A DNA stretch of 22,620 bases from Prevotella sp. UBA3776. Lineage in GTDB: Bacteria > Bacteroidota > Bacteroidia > Bacteroidales > Bacteroidaceae. The stretch's first letter is position 1, and each line of letters begins with the position of its first letter. This document shows, in pieces, positions 12,764-20,903 of the stretch. Location: contig DFFM01000003.1 in NCBI GenBank assembly GCA_002369515.1, positions 5,944 through 28,563 of the forward strand, given 5' to 3'. The notes under the pieces were generated by a model, which saw nothing but the letters and a program-made list of their open reading frames with translations, had not been told where the DNA came from and did no database searches. The translations under genes were made by a program, and so were the position numbers.

Positions 12764-14179
12764 TCAAAACGCGACTCCCACACCAATTGAAATACGACTC
12801 TTACCAACGAAATCGCTTAGTTTAGACTCTATGGCCCATCGGTATTGATAAGTCAGTCTGAAAGCGAAATAGCTGTATTTGGCGGTGATACCCACGACCG
12901 GGGAGATGGCAAATGCGAAATTTGTTTTTTGCCAAGCCTCCAGAAGGTTGTCATTATTACTATTCTCAACCTGTTCTTTGGTCAAGTCAGGATTTGTATC
13001 GAATCCCATTTTTTTCTGGTCCAAAAGATCTTTTTCATCATATCCCTTTTCAGGATACTGTTTTGACAAATAAGTTCCATAATAGAACTTTCCTGTGACA
13101 CCAGGTCCGACATGAATCCAGATGGGGTCAGCTATCTTCACTGTCCAACCAAACGACATGTTCACCTCGGGGAAACTCTTGTCGCCATAATAGCAGTCTT
13201 TGCGAATGGCATCAAAGATGTGAGTATTGATGTCCATTTGGAAGAATCCACCAACCTTGTGCTGGTTGTATTTTCCATAGTGGATGCCTATGGGTACATC
13301 TTTCCGCCACTCATATGAGAAAACGCGCGAATGGTCTCGTTTGGCCGTAGCGAGCGAATTGATTGTATGGATACGCATTTCAGCCGATTGTGCATAGCGA
13401 CATTCTTTGTCAATTACGCGCTGATAGAGTTCCTTGGCCTTCTCATAGTCCTTTTCCATGTAATACGATTCTGCCTTATTGAAGAACAGTTCACAGTCGC
13501 TGGCGAAACTGTTGCTGCACTGTGCATACTGCTCAGCTGCATAAGAATCGTATGGGTTTAGTTTTGTTATCTGCATGTAGTCCTTCATGGCTTTCACATA
13601 ATCCAACGTCTTGAATGCCTCGTCTGCCGATTTCCGCAGAGCTTGAAGAGTGTCGATGGTGGCGATGTTCCGCTCGTTTTCCTCTTTGTCAACATCTGTA
13701 CACTCTCGTGCCACTTCAAACTGGTTGCGGGCCTCCTCGTAGTTCATGTTTTTCATCTCAGCCATGCCGCGGTTGCGGTGTTCGCGATAGCATCCTGCAT
13801 CAACCATGGCATTGGGGTCGGTCAGCCGGAAAGTCAGCAGTTGCTTGGGCTGTAGTTCCAGTGGTATTTCTACCGAGCTGTAGCCGGGTGCAGAGGCAAT
13901 CAGCACACGCCCCCGATAGCGGTTGCCAGTAGGGAAAGCTATATAATATATAGAGTCACTTCCCTGAATGTCAGTTTTAAAAGGAGTAGCACTTTTGTCC
14001 ATCGTGGAAACAAAAGTCAGCGGAATGGACTGATGGCAGAAAATAGCCACAGCAGCTTCGTCTTTAGCACTTGAATAGACATCATTCGGTTGAGAAACAT
14101 TACTTACTTCCAATACGTTCTGCGCTTGGGCAAGGCTGGGAGCCAATGCCAACAAGCAGATAATCATTTTTTTAATCAT
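12764..14179 (-). CDS. Secreted TPR protein with probable outer-membrane C-terminal domain
   Basis: The product is 471 residues. Residues 1-20 are a signal peptide (MIKKMIICLLALAPSLAQAQ). Residues about 45-125 look like a small beta domain of the PEGA/regulatory type (APGYSSVEIPLELQPKQ). Residues about 130-285 contain TPR-like helices (NYEEARNQFEVA, DYVKAMKDYMQITKLNP, DYEKAKELYQRVI). The last ~180 residues are rich in alternating aromatic strands and end in IGVGVAF, the usual end of an outer-membrane beta-barrel. I infer an outer-membrane protein with a periplasmic TPR arm, the last gene of the signalling operon, 30 bases behind its upstream neighbour. Its role could be sensing or output at the outer membrane; no enzyme motif is visible. 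Confidence 0.85.
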   Translation of the reverse strand: MIKKMIICLLALAPSLAQAQNVLEVSNVSQPNDVYSSAKDEAAVAIFCHQSIPLTFVSTMDKSATPFKTDIQGSDSIYYIAFPTGNRYRGRVLIASAPGYSSVEIPLELQPKQLLTFRLTDPNAMVDAGCYREHRNRGMAEMKNMNYEEARNQFEVARECTDVDKEENERNIATIDTLQALRKSADEAFKTLDYVKAMKDYMQITKLNPYDSYAAEQYAQCSNSFASDCELFFNKAESYYMEKDYEKAKELYQRVIDKECRYAQSAEMRIHTINSLATAKRDHSRVFSYEWRKDVPIGIHYGKYNQHKVGGFFQMDINTHIFDAIRKDCYYGDKSFPEVNMSFGWTVKIADPIWIHVGPGVTGKFYYGTYLSKQYPEKGYDEKDLLDQKKMGFDTNPDLTKEQVENSNNDNLLEAWQKTNFAFAISPVVGITAKYSYFAFRLTYQYRWAIESKLSDFVGKSRISIGVGVAF

Positions 14180-14209
14180 AGCATTACTTTTATGTTAATA
14201 ATATTTTTC

Positions 14210-15205
14210 CTATTCTTTCAAAATTCTGAAACTTCCAAGATGGAACACGTCGTTTTCCGATGTTATCACTTCTCCCTGTTTGTTCTTGTAGGGCTGCCAT
14301 GTACGCACCTGGATGAGGGGAAAGTCTGCATCGCGGAAATCCACCATCAGGAAAAGATAACCCTCGTCTTGATAGCGGTCTGTATGCCACTGTTGCTTCA
14401 ACGTCACGCCATAGATGTCATCATACTTTGGATGCTGAACCACCTCGATGTCTTCAAACTTCACGTTCACATATTTTGTAGTTTTGAAAACGTGTTCCAA
14501 ATTCTTAAGATATTCCTGTTTAGACTGTTTGATATAGACGACACGATTATTGTTGAGTGTCATTTTTGTAATGTCCGAATTAGGTTTCTCTTTGAGCACT
14601 TTTCCTGTGATGATAAGTGCTCTGTCACTATACACGCTGTTGAGCAATTTCAGGTCTTTTCGGTTGTAAGCTGTGCGGAAATTATCTACGAAGTTGACAA
14701 TGATCTGCTTGCGCGCATAGTCCATGTCCGAGGACTGTTCGGCCATTATTTCGTCGTAACGGTGCATTTCGATAGCAATAGACACATTGCTGATTTTTCC
14801 ATCAGAAGTAAAATCAACGGCCAGTTCCTGGCGTTTCTCTCCAGAGTCTGCCTCTACCACATCAACAGGGATGCCTCGTACCTGATATCCCGAAGGGGTT
14901 TTCAGGCATCGAGCGTTGATGTTCATGTCGGGAATAGTCATCCCACTGCTTTTCCAGATGGCACTCAGTTCCTTGATTGCTTCGCTCGTGAAATTTTGTT
15001 TTGAGAGCTTGACAGACTTTTCACCCGCTTGAACGGTTTCATTGAAAGTGCTAATCATTTGGTTTACATTTGCCTCGATGGTAGATTTCAGTCTGTTGTC
15101 TGATATGCCTTCCATAATTTTGAACACCCCACTGGCCATGGCTTTAGCTGACAAAGCCATGAAAAGTACAATGAGCAGTTTTGTTCTTATGTTATTCTGT
15201 TTCAT
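14210..15205 (-). CDS. Secreted protein with NTF2-like domain
   Basis: The product is 331 residues with a signal peptide (residues 1-25, ending A-M-A-S). Residues about 30-160 have no fold I recognise. From about 165 to 300 the sequence looks like an NTF2/SnoaL-like domain (NFVDNFRTAYNRKDLKLLNS, VYSDRALIITG, and later W-H-T-D-RYQDEGYLFLMVDF). NTF2-like folds are small alpha-beta cones that bind ligands or dimerise; many serve as extracytoplasmic sensor modules. The gene begins four bases after the preceding stop, so it belongs to the operon of the kinase and phosphatase. A role as periplasmic partner of the kinase system is inferred from position only. Confidence 0.82.
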   Translation of the reverse strand: MKQNNIRTKLLIVLFMALSAKAMASGVFKIMEGISDNRLKSTIEANVNQMISTFNETVQAGEKSVKLSKQNFTSEAIKELSAIWKSSGMTIPDMNINARCLKTPSGYQVRGIPVDVVEADSGEKRQELAVDFTSDGKISNVSIAIEMHRYDEIMAEQSSDMDYARKQIIVNFVDNFRTAYNRKDLKLLNSVYSDRALIITGKVLKEKPNSDITKMTLNNNRVVYIKQSKQEYLKNLEHVFKTTKYVNVKFEDIEVVQHPKYDDIYGVTLKQQWHTDRYQDEGYLFLMVDFRDADFPLIQVRTWQPYKNKQGEVITSENDVFHLGSFRILKE

Positions 15206-15209
15206 GTCT

Positions 15210-15851
15210 TTATTTGATATTAAGTGATTTTATATTGTCTTGTGGAATATTGGCGTAGAACTCTGCATGCAGTGGAATTTCCGGGTCGAAGAGTTGCTTG
15301 GCTGGCATCCTCAGTTCCAGCAGATGGATATATTTTGACTGTTGTTCGTAGAACACCAACCACGCCTGCAGCTCATGATTATCGACTATGGCTACCCGGC
15401 TGTATATTTTCATAATAGGTCCCCAAAGGTTGAACAACCGACTCAGGGGTACAGTCATCAGAGCAATGTGATTGCCATACTGATGGTGGCGTAATTCAAT
15501 CTGACGTTTTCCTGCAGGCACTCGGGCCAGAAGCAGGTTCACCATCGACTCTACAGGATAGCGGCTATCAAAGAGAGGTTGCCACTTGCCGTGTACACTC
15601 TTGACAAAAAAGTCGGAGCGTAGTGATTTGATCTGAAAGGCTTCGCCTTCTACACGGAAGATTCCCCGCTCGTTGGTCTCCCTGAGGCAGGTCTTCTCAA
15701 TGCTTTGTTCTGGATGCCAATTCTTTGTCTCACTGCCTTTGAGCAAGTCCATGAGTACATGCTGATCGGCTTCTGCTTTGTCTTCTACTTTCTGTGCATT
15801 CGCGCAAACAGTGCATAAAGCAAGAATAACAGACATTAATACCTTTTGCAT
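15210..15851 (-). CDS. Secreted protein of unknown function
   Basis: I do not recognise this 213-residue protein. It has a signal peptide (residues 1-19, MQKVLMSVILALCTVCANA). The mature part is mixed alpha/beta with two conserved-looking blocks, HGKWQPLFDSRYPVESMVNL and LRMPAKQLFDPEIPLHAEF. Only two cysteines occur in the whole protein outside the signal peptide or near it, so no metal site is evident. The gene lies 41 bases behind the FGE-fold gene and four bases ahead of the NTF2-like gene, so it is a periplasmic member of the signalling operon. Nothing further can be supported. Confidence 0.8.
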   Translation of the reverse strand: MQKVLMSVILALCTVCANAQKVEDKAEADQHVLMDLLKGSETKNWHPEQSIEKTCLRETNERGIFRVEGEAFQIKSLRSDFFVKSVHGKWQPLFDSRYPVESMVNLLLARVPAGKRQIELRHHQYGNHIALMTVPLSRLFNLWGPIMKIYSRVAIVDNHELQAWLVFYEQQSKYIHLLELRMPAKQLFDPEIPLHAEFYANIPQDNIKSLNIK

Positions 15852-15892
15852 ATCATTTATTGTTTAGATGGTTATAAATACAGGGGCGAAGA

Positions 15893-16795
15893 CTATTCTG
15901 CAAGCCTGAGTCCGACCGTATTAAAACGCTCCATTGCATCGTCATCAAATCGGAACGAAACTCTGCATAGTTTTTCACTACTCCGCCAACTTCCTCCACG
16001 ATTCACTCTGCTGTCCGACGACTGTTGACCAGACGAAACTTCCGCAGGTGTATTTTCACTGCCGCTTTCGTAAGCAGTCTTATGGTCGCTGCACCATTCC
16101 CACACATTTCCAGCCATGTCGAAAAGCCCTAATTCATTGGCTTGTTTCTTACCAACTTCATGCGTTTCGCTGTCACTGTTGTAATCATACCAAGCCACCT
16201 TGTCGGCATCGCTGCTACCAGCAAATTTTGTACACTTGCTTTTGCCTCCACCACGCGCGGCATATTCCCACTCGGCTTCTGTGGGCAGGCGAAACTGCCT
16301 GCCGGTCATTTTGTTGAGTTTCTCAATAAATTGCAGACAATCATTCCACGAAACCCGTTCCACTGGCCGTTTGTTGCCTTTAAAGTGTGAAGGGTTGCTG
16401 CCCATTACAGCAGTCCATTCTTCTTGTGTAACCTCGTATTTCCCAATCGAGAACGATGCCACCATGACTCGATGGGCTGGTTTCTCGTCATCGCCAGCAT
16501 CCTTTCCTTGCTCCTCGGTAGCTCCCATTCTGAATGTTCCTCCTTCAACTTGTACCATATTGTTCAGCATATTTTGTATGATGGTTTTAGAGGAGAGTCG
16601 TTGTTCGTCTGTTCGCTTCTGCATACTTTTTTTTGTCTTTTTCTTTCGTCGAGAAGCATCAGAGGTGTTCTTGCCTTTCTTGGAGATCTTTTCTATTCTT
16701 GGGCCGATGCTTATGGTTTGCCCCATTGCCACGTTGGCGCTGAGAAACAGGAGCAAGAAAGATAGAATCAGGTGAAGTCTTTTTTCCATTTTCAT
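15893..16795 (-). CDS. Secreted SUMF1/FGE-fold protein, probably not a formylglycine-generating enzyme
   Basis: The product is 300 residues. Residues 1-25 are a signal peptide, 33-75 a basic linker, and 77-300 an FGE-sulfatase (SUMF1) domain with GGTFRMG (85-91), KYEVTQEEW, PVERVSWNDC, RLPTEAEWEYAARGG, DMAGNVWEWCSD and NRGGSWRSSEKLCR. In true FGE two cysteines bind copper in the motif GGSYMCHRSYC. Here the first is serine (S272) and only the second (C277) remains, so sulfatase activation is unlikely. Inactive members such as GldK or C-type-lectin-like proteins serve structural or ligand-binding roles. Its ATG overlaps the kinase stop (ATGA), suggesting matched synthesis. Domains of this kind are often found with bacterial Ser/Thr kinases, as sensor domains or partner proteins; that role is inferred here. 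Confidence 0.9.
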   Translation of the reverse strand: MKMEKRLHLILSFLLLFLSANVAMGQTISIGPRIEKISKKGKNTSDASRRKKKTKKSMQKRTDEQRLSSKTIIQNMLNNMVQVEGGTFRMGATEEQGKDAGDDEKPAHRVMVASFSIGKYEVTQEEWTAVMGSNPSHFKGNKRPVERVSWNDCLQFIEKLNKMTGRQFRLPTEAEWEYAARGGGKSKCTKFAGSSDADKVAWYDYNSDSETHEVGKKQANELGLFDMAGNVWEWCSDHKTAYESGSENTPAEVSSGQQSSDSRVNRGGSWRSSEKLCRVSFRFDDDAMERFNTVGLRLAE

Positions 16796-18285
16796 TTACC
16801 GTTGCTTATTTTTACGATTATCTTGCCATTCTGGTCATACCATGTACCGTTATAAGGCTTTCCTTTGCTGAAAGAACCTTCAAAATATTGCCCAGTAGAG
16901 TTGATAGTCAGTCGACCTTTTGCATACAAATTGTTTTCGAAAGAACCCTCGAACGTGTTTTCGGTTCCGTATTTGAATGTGGCCTTTGAGCCCGAAAATA
17001 CGCCATGATCCATGGAGCCTTCATAACTGTTACCGTTGGGCTTACCATCCTTGATGAATATAGCTTTGCCAATGCCATGAGGCTCACCTTTTTCATCAAC
17101 TTGTCCAGTATAGATATATTCTCCCAAGACGGCATTCATGAAAGTCTTGCCCTCTACATTCTTAATGCTGCTGATATCATTGTTTTCGATACTTTCTTCA
17201 AGGCTGTTGGCTTGAGAACTGCGTCCTAATGCAAAGATTAATCCAAAAGCTATGATTGCAATCAGTGCCACACCTACCCATAACATTTTTTTATGTTTTG
17301 ATGCTTGGTCATTTTGTGTTGGTTGCTGCTTAGCAGAGGCTGTTGACCTAGGGGCAAATACCGTACCTATTTCGGTGTTAACGTCAACCTCTTTTCCATC
17401 CTGAAGAAAGGCTTTGATTTCATCTACCGATTGAGGACGGGCATTTCTGTTATACTCCATCATCCAGACAATCAATTTTCGCATCTTCTCACTCACGTTC
17501 GTTGGGAAGTGAAAAGCTTTCTCACGCTCATCCTGTATGTCGGTTCCATCGGGAGGAGTGTTGCCTGTCAGTACATAATATATGGTTGCTCCCAAAGAAT
17601 AGATGTCTGTCCATGGGCCGAACTTGTCAAAACGCAAATCTTTTTGCTCCATAGGTGCATAACCTGGTGTATAGCAGAGTGCAGAACTTGCTGATGCCCC
17701 GCTTCCATCAGCCTTTTGCTGCTTGCTGGCTCCAAAATCGATCACCCTCAGTCGGTCTTGCTTGTCAACCATCAGGTTGGCCGGTTTCAAATCCAGATGG
17801 AATATTCCCTTGCGATGTACTTCCTGCAGGGCGCGAAGCGTTTGGTCAAGATAGCGCAAGGCCGTCTGTTCGTTAACCGGGCCATGCTGTTTCACAATGT
17901 CACGCAGAGACTGCCCGTCGATAAAGTCCATGACATAGTAAGAAGTTTCGTTCTCGTCGAAAAGGTCTGTTACCTTTACGATGTTCTCACAACTGAGTTT
18001 GCGTATGCGCTGGGCTTCCTTGTTGAATTTTTCACGTTGCTCAATAAATTTTGGAGTATTGGTGGTATTGCTCACGCTGACGGTATTGTCTTTTTCACGC
18101 TGGTTGACCCCTTTCATGAAAAACTCCTTAATAGCCACCTTTTCATCGAATCTTAAGTCAGTGGCTAGATAGGTGTTGCCGAAGCCTCCTGACGAGAGAT
18201 AACGCTCAATGCAATATCTGCCTTGCTGAAGAGTTGTGCCATTGCTGAGCATTTCTTCGTTGAACTGTTTTTCTTGACTTGCCAT
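16792..18285 (-). CDS. Transmembrane Ser/Thr protein kinase with MORN-like outer part
   Basis: The product is 497 residues. Residues about 24-300 are a eukaryotic-like (PknB-type) kinase domain: glycine loop GGFGNTY (33-39), lysine K53 (VAIKE), catalytic loop HLDLKPAN (163-170) and DFGASK (183-188), all intact. Then come a linker with a T-V-F sequence (about T308), one membrane helix (about 334-355, LWVGVALIAIIAFGLIFALG) and about 140 outside residues. This last part has MORN-like repeats (GEPHGIGKAIF, GNSYEGSMDHGVF, NTFEGSFENNLYAKGRL, QYFEGSFSKGKPYNGTWY). The start at 18285 is two bases behind the phosphatase stop and gives a normal kinase N-terminus; the frame extends upstream to 18360 but only over phosphatase sequence. 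It should phosphorylate Thr/Ser on cytoplasmic proteins in response to an envelope cue. Confidence 0.93.
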   Translation of the reverse strand: MASQEKQFNEEMLSNGTTLQQGRYCIERYLSSGGFGNTYLATDLRFDEKVAIKEFFMKGVNQREKDNTVSVSNTTNTPKFIEQREKFNKEAQRIRKLSCENIVKVTDLFDENETSYYVMDFIDGQSLRDIVKQHGPVNEQTALRYLDQTLRALQEVHRKGIFHLDLKPANLMVDKQDRLRVIDFGASKQQKADGSGASASSALCYTPGYAPMEQKDLRFDKFGPWTDIYSLGATIYYVLTGNTPPDGTDIQDEREKAFHFPTNVSEKMRKLIVWMMEYNRNARPQSVDEIKAFLQDGKEVDVNTEIGTVFAPRSTASAKQQPTQNDQASKHKKMLWVGVALIAIIAFGLIFALGRSSQANSLEESIENNDISSIKNVEGKTFMNAVLGEYIYTGQVDEKGEPHGIGKAIFIKDGKPNGNSYEGSMDHGVFSGSKATFKYGTENTFEGSFENNLYAKGRLTINSTGQYFEGSFSKGKPYNGTWYDQNGKIIVKISNGK

Positions 18286-18287
18286 GT

Positions 18288-19304
18288 TTAAAAGATAATT
18301 AAAGTTACCAACAAAAGAACGATGGCCACAAGGGCACATAACGCACAGATTATCCACCAAATAGGCTTTCTCTTGTCAGAGAGATCAGCATTCTGCTGGG
18401 GCATAGGTTGATAATGTGTCGCTTCGGTATTTTCTTCATCATTCACAACTCTCACGTCCTGATCGGTCTGCAAAACGGGATGGATGTGAATAGCATTGAA
18501 GCGCACTTTCTGTTCGTCATTTTGCAGCGCATCATCACCCTCTTCTGCTTGCATGTCACTGATATGTATTAAGTAGGCCGAATGGTTGTCTGCGTTTCCT
18601 TTTGTCATATCTATCAGTTTCCGGCGTTTTTGCTCGTCGTTGTCATCGGCGGTCAACCAGGCCATCAATTCATCATCGTCAATTCGTTCCAAAATACCAT
18701 CAGAGCAGATAAGAAAATAGTCTCCGGGGAGTATGTCAGTAATGTGTGCGATGTCCATCCGCTGCCGGTTTTCTTTCCCTGCAATCATGGCTTTGCTAAT
18801 CTGGTTCCTCCGTGGGTGGGTTTTCATCTCCTTGTATGAGATTTCGCCTGCTTGATAGAGTTCGAAAACGAGCGAGTGGTCACGCGACTTGTATAAAATC
18901 GACTTTGACGAGGGACGAAAGTGGTAGATGCGGCTGTCGCCTATATGAGCTGCAGTGCAACCGCCACGATGGAAATAGAGCAGCGTCATGGTGGTTCCAG
19001 CTTTGCGGAATTCTCCGTTGTCTTTGCTGTCAAGAAGCAGATAAGCTTGTTCTAATGCTGCCTGTAGTTGCTCATCGGTCAGAACTTCGCTGCTTAGGAT
19101 GTAGGTTTCAAAATAGTCGGACAGTCCCTGACATACAGCGTTGCTTGCCACTTCTCCACGCTCATGGCCTCCCATGCCGTCGCACAAAACGAACAGACGA
19201 TCGTCTTGCGTGGCTTCACCTGGTGCAGGATAGATGCAGTCTTCCTGATTGGTGCGGTTGCCCATTTCAAGAACTGCTTGTGGGGGAAAGAGTTTTACTA
19301 TCAT
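18288..19304 (-). CDS. Tail-anchored PP2C-type Ser/Thr phosphatase
   Basis: The product is 338 residues. Residues about 8-255 form a PPM/PP2C domain with GNRTNQEDC (E21-D22), LFVLCDGMGGHERGE (D42-G43), HIGDSRIY, RDHSLV, LICSDGILE and the final NADNHS aspartate-asparagine motif, so the metal-binding acids appear intact. An acidic linker of about 60 residues follows, and the last ~24 residues are a single membrane helix (PIWWIICALCALVAIVLLLV) with nothing beyond, i.e. a C-terminal anchor. The enzyme would dephosphorylate the targets of the kinase encoded two bases downstream. It stands eight bases behind the zinc-ribbon/FHA gene. The kinase-phosphatase-FHA trio is the standard layout of bacterial threonine-phosphorylation switches. 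Confidence 0.93.
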   Translation of the reverse strand: MIVKLFPPQAVLEMGNRTNQEDCIYPAPGEATQDDRLFVLCDGMGGHERGEVASNAVCQGLSDYFETYILSSEVLTDEQLQAALEQAYLLLDSKDNGEFRKAGTTMTLLYFHRGGCTAAHIGDSRIYHFRPSSKSILYKSRDHSLVFELYQAGEISYKEMKTHPRRNQISKAMIAGKENRQRMDIAHITDILPGDYFLICSDGILERIDDDELMAWLTADDNDEQKRRKLIDMTKGNADNHSAYLIHISDMQAEEGDDALQNDEQKVRFNAIHIHPVLQTDQDVRVVNDEENTEATHYQPMPQQNADLSDKRKPIWWIICALCALVAIVLLLVTLIIF

Positions 19305-19312
19305 TTCGTTTG

Positions 19313-19864
19313 TTATTCTTCTGTATATACAATTAATGTATGGCCCATTTTTAGGTGAGTACCGTTCGTGAGTACCACTTCGTCGTCGGTTTCCAACTGC
19401 AAATCATTTACAATAGTAACAAGATTATCTTTGTAATTGCGGATGAGGGTCCTGATGCTGCCGTCTGCAATTCTTTTTATGTTGATGACAGCATGCTCGC
19501 GGCTCATTTGGTAGTCGTTAGTTGGAATTTGGACATCTGCATTCGATGTCTTCGATTCTCTTCCTACCAGATTTCTTCCTAAGCGCAAGGGGTATTTCTT
19601 GTCTTTGAAAAGCAATGCTCCGGGATGTTCAGACACGGCTTGTGGCAATTGCGTAAGCGCATTGTCGTCAGAACAGTTTTGCCGTGTGATGCCTTGCATG
19701 CCGCCATAGACAGTCTTGCCCTTTTCATCAGGCAGAGAGTCACCGAAAGTGACTCTCTGCTGATGGTTGCAGTTCGGACAATGAATATCCCTGTACGGTT
19801 CTCCGTTGCGTTGCGGAACATCTAAGGTGATTCCACAGGAGTTGCAACAGATTCTCTTTACCAT
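19313..19864 (-). CDS. Zinc-ribbon/FHA phosphothreonine reader
   Basis: The product is 183 residues. A zinc ribbon at the start uses C7-x2-C10 and C29-x2-C32. A flexible segment with K-T-V-Y-G-G-M at 50-56 follows, then an FHA domain (about 90-183) with LGRNLVGR, MSREHAVI and a final beta strand. FHA domains bind phosphothreonine peptides, and the SREH motif carries the usual phosphate-contacting serine/arginine. A threonine motif just ahead of an FHA domain recalls GarA/OdhI, where it is phosphorylated and then bound intramolecularly. The same T-[IV]-Y-G-G-M occurs in the next-upstream gene product. It begins five bases behind that gene and ends eight bases before the phosphatase. The protein is soluble; its partner is unknown. 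Confidence 0.9.
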   Translation of the reverse strand: MVKRICCNSCGITLDVPQRNGEPYRDIHCPNCNHQQRVTFGDSLPDEKGKTVYGGMQGITRQNCSDDNALTQLPQAVSEHPGALLFKDKKYPLRLGRNLVGRESKTSNADVQIPTNDYQMSREHAVINIKRIADGSIRTLIRNYKDNLVTIVNDLQLETDDEVVLTNGTHLKMGHTLIVYTEE

Positions 19865-19869
19865 GGCTC

Positions 19870-20769
19870 TTAAATATGTGAAACGTCAGTTGCAGAAGTG
19901 TCGTCAGCACCGGAATCAGCCATGAGATTTCCCATGTTGGGATCGTGCAGAGGATTGAGATTGGCATCGAGCAACTCGTCTGTAACAGCGTCCATGGCCT
20001 CGCCATTGTCAATCTGCAGATTGTCGTTCTTGTCAACGATTACGATGTCGTGCTTGTCATCGTCGTGGAAGTTAACAACGGCAGCATTGTGTCCGTCAAC
20101 TACATAGTTGTCAACGCTGAACTCCGTCTCGTTCACCTTGACGTTGTCTGTGCTTACGTATGATACAACATGTACGTCGTCGTCTTTGGGCTCCTGGGGC
20201 TGCTCCTGGGGGTCGTTAAGAACATAGTTGTGCTCGTGAATCTCCAGATTGTCAATGTGGATGTCGGGCTCTTTCTCTGTGATGTGGATGGTTTCGATGC
20301 GTTGCACGGGGTACTGCGGGTGTACGTTTGATGCAAAGGTCAGCTTGTCGTGGTCGTTCAGTGCATCCCATTCTTCCTTAGTGTAGGTGTTGTAGATGCC
20401 GCCATGCCACTCGAAGAGTCCACCAGGACCAACCTGGGCACGAGCCTCGGCAAATGCATGCTCGAACGAATCGGTGGGTACATTCTTGGCAACAGGCATG
20501 CTGGTTGCTTTAGCTGTACCTTCAGCATTGCCAGCTTCTTCTGCATTGGGGGTCTCAGCAGGCTGTTCGTCAGCAGATTCAGCTGTTCCTGCAGCCATGG
20601 CATCTGTTGCGTAGAGAGCACCGGCTCCCATCAGGATTCCCGTAGCAGCACCTAAACCGATGAACTTCCAGGGCACATCCTTCTTGCCTTCCTTTTCGTT
20701 TACTACTTGAGGATTCTCCTCGTTCTCTACTGGCATTCCGCCATAAATGGTCTCATCATTTGGTTTCAT
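19870..20769 (-). CDS. Membrane protein of unknown function with N-terminal TIYGGM motif
   Basis: I do not recognise a family for this 299-residue protein. The N-terminal tail (1-33) carries D-E-T-I-Y-G-G-M (5-12). One membrane helix spans about 36-54 (FIGLGAATGILMGAGALYA). Ala/Glu-rich sequence follows (58-95), then a block with FEHAFAEARAQVGPGG, FEWHGGIYNTYTKEEWDAL and a long Asp/His/Val-rich stretch (about 160-299) of short repeated strands such as VDNYVVDGHNAAVVNF and DDDKHDIVIVDKNDNLQID. The tail is probably cytoplasmic and the rest periplasmic, so the threonine at position 7 would be within reach of the kinase. It is the first gene after the internal promoter at 20813-20843 and may be a main substrate or structural member of the system. 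Confidence 0.82.
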   Translation of the reverse strand: MKPNDETIYGGMPVENEENPQVVNEKEGKKDVPWKFIGLGAATGILMGAGALYATDAMAAGTAESADEQPAETPNAEEAGNAEGTAKATSMPVAKNVPTDSFEHAFAEARAQVGPGGLFEWHGGIYNTYTKEEWDALNDHDKLTFASNVHPQYPVQRIETIHITEKEPDIHIDNLEIHEHNYVLNDPQEQPQEPKDDDVHVVSYVSTDNVKVNETEFSVDNYVVDGHNAAVVNFHDDDKHDIVIVDKNDNLQIDNGEAMDAVTDELLDANLNPLHDPNMGNLMADSGADDTSATDVSHI

Positions 20770-20812
20770 AATCTTTAATGTTTTAAGTGGTTAATAATCA
20801 TGTTTGACAATG

Positions 20813-20843
20813 CAAAGATAGTTCATTTTGAATCGGTTGTCAA
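20813..20843 (-). promoter_or_regulatory. Internal promoter of the signalling operon
   Basis: Read on the - strand: TTG (20843-20841), a 20-bp spacer and TATCTTTG (20820-20813). This is a full consensus match in the only large gap (134 bases) of the cluster, and it starts transcription near 20806, about 37 bases ahead of the TIYGGM protein gene. Confidence 0.82.
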
Positions 20844-20903
20844 TACTTTAGCCACGATACGTTATGAAATGATATGGTTGCGTTACAAAATGGCCGATAA
20901 TCG

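Noticed and set aside
14090..15004. 304-codon open frame on the + strand
   Set aside because: It lies opposite the NTF2-like secreted protein gene, whose frame has a signal peptide and correct operon spacing; the + frame is Phe/His-rich without a fold.
18286..18360. Upstream start of the kinase gene
   Set aside because: The extra 25 codons only overlap the phosphatase gene in another frame; the ATG at 18285 has normal operon spacing and gives a usual kinase start.
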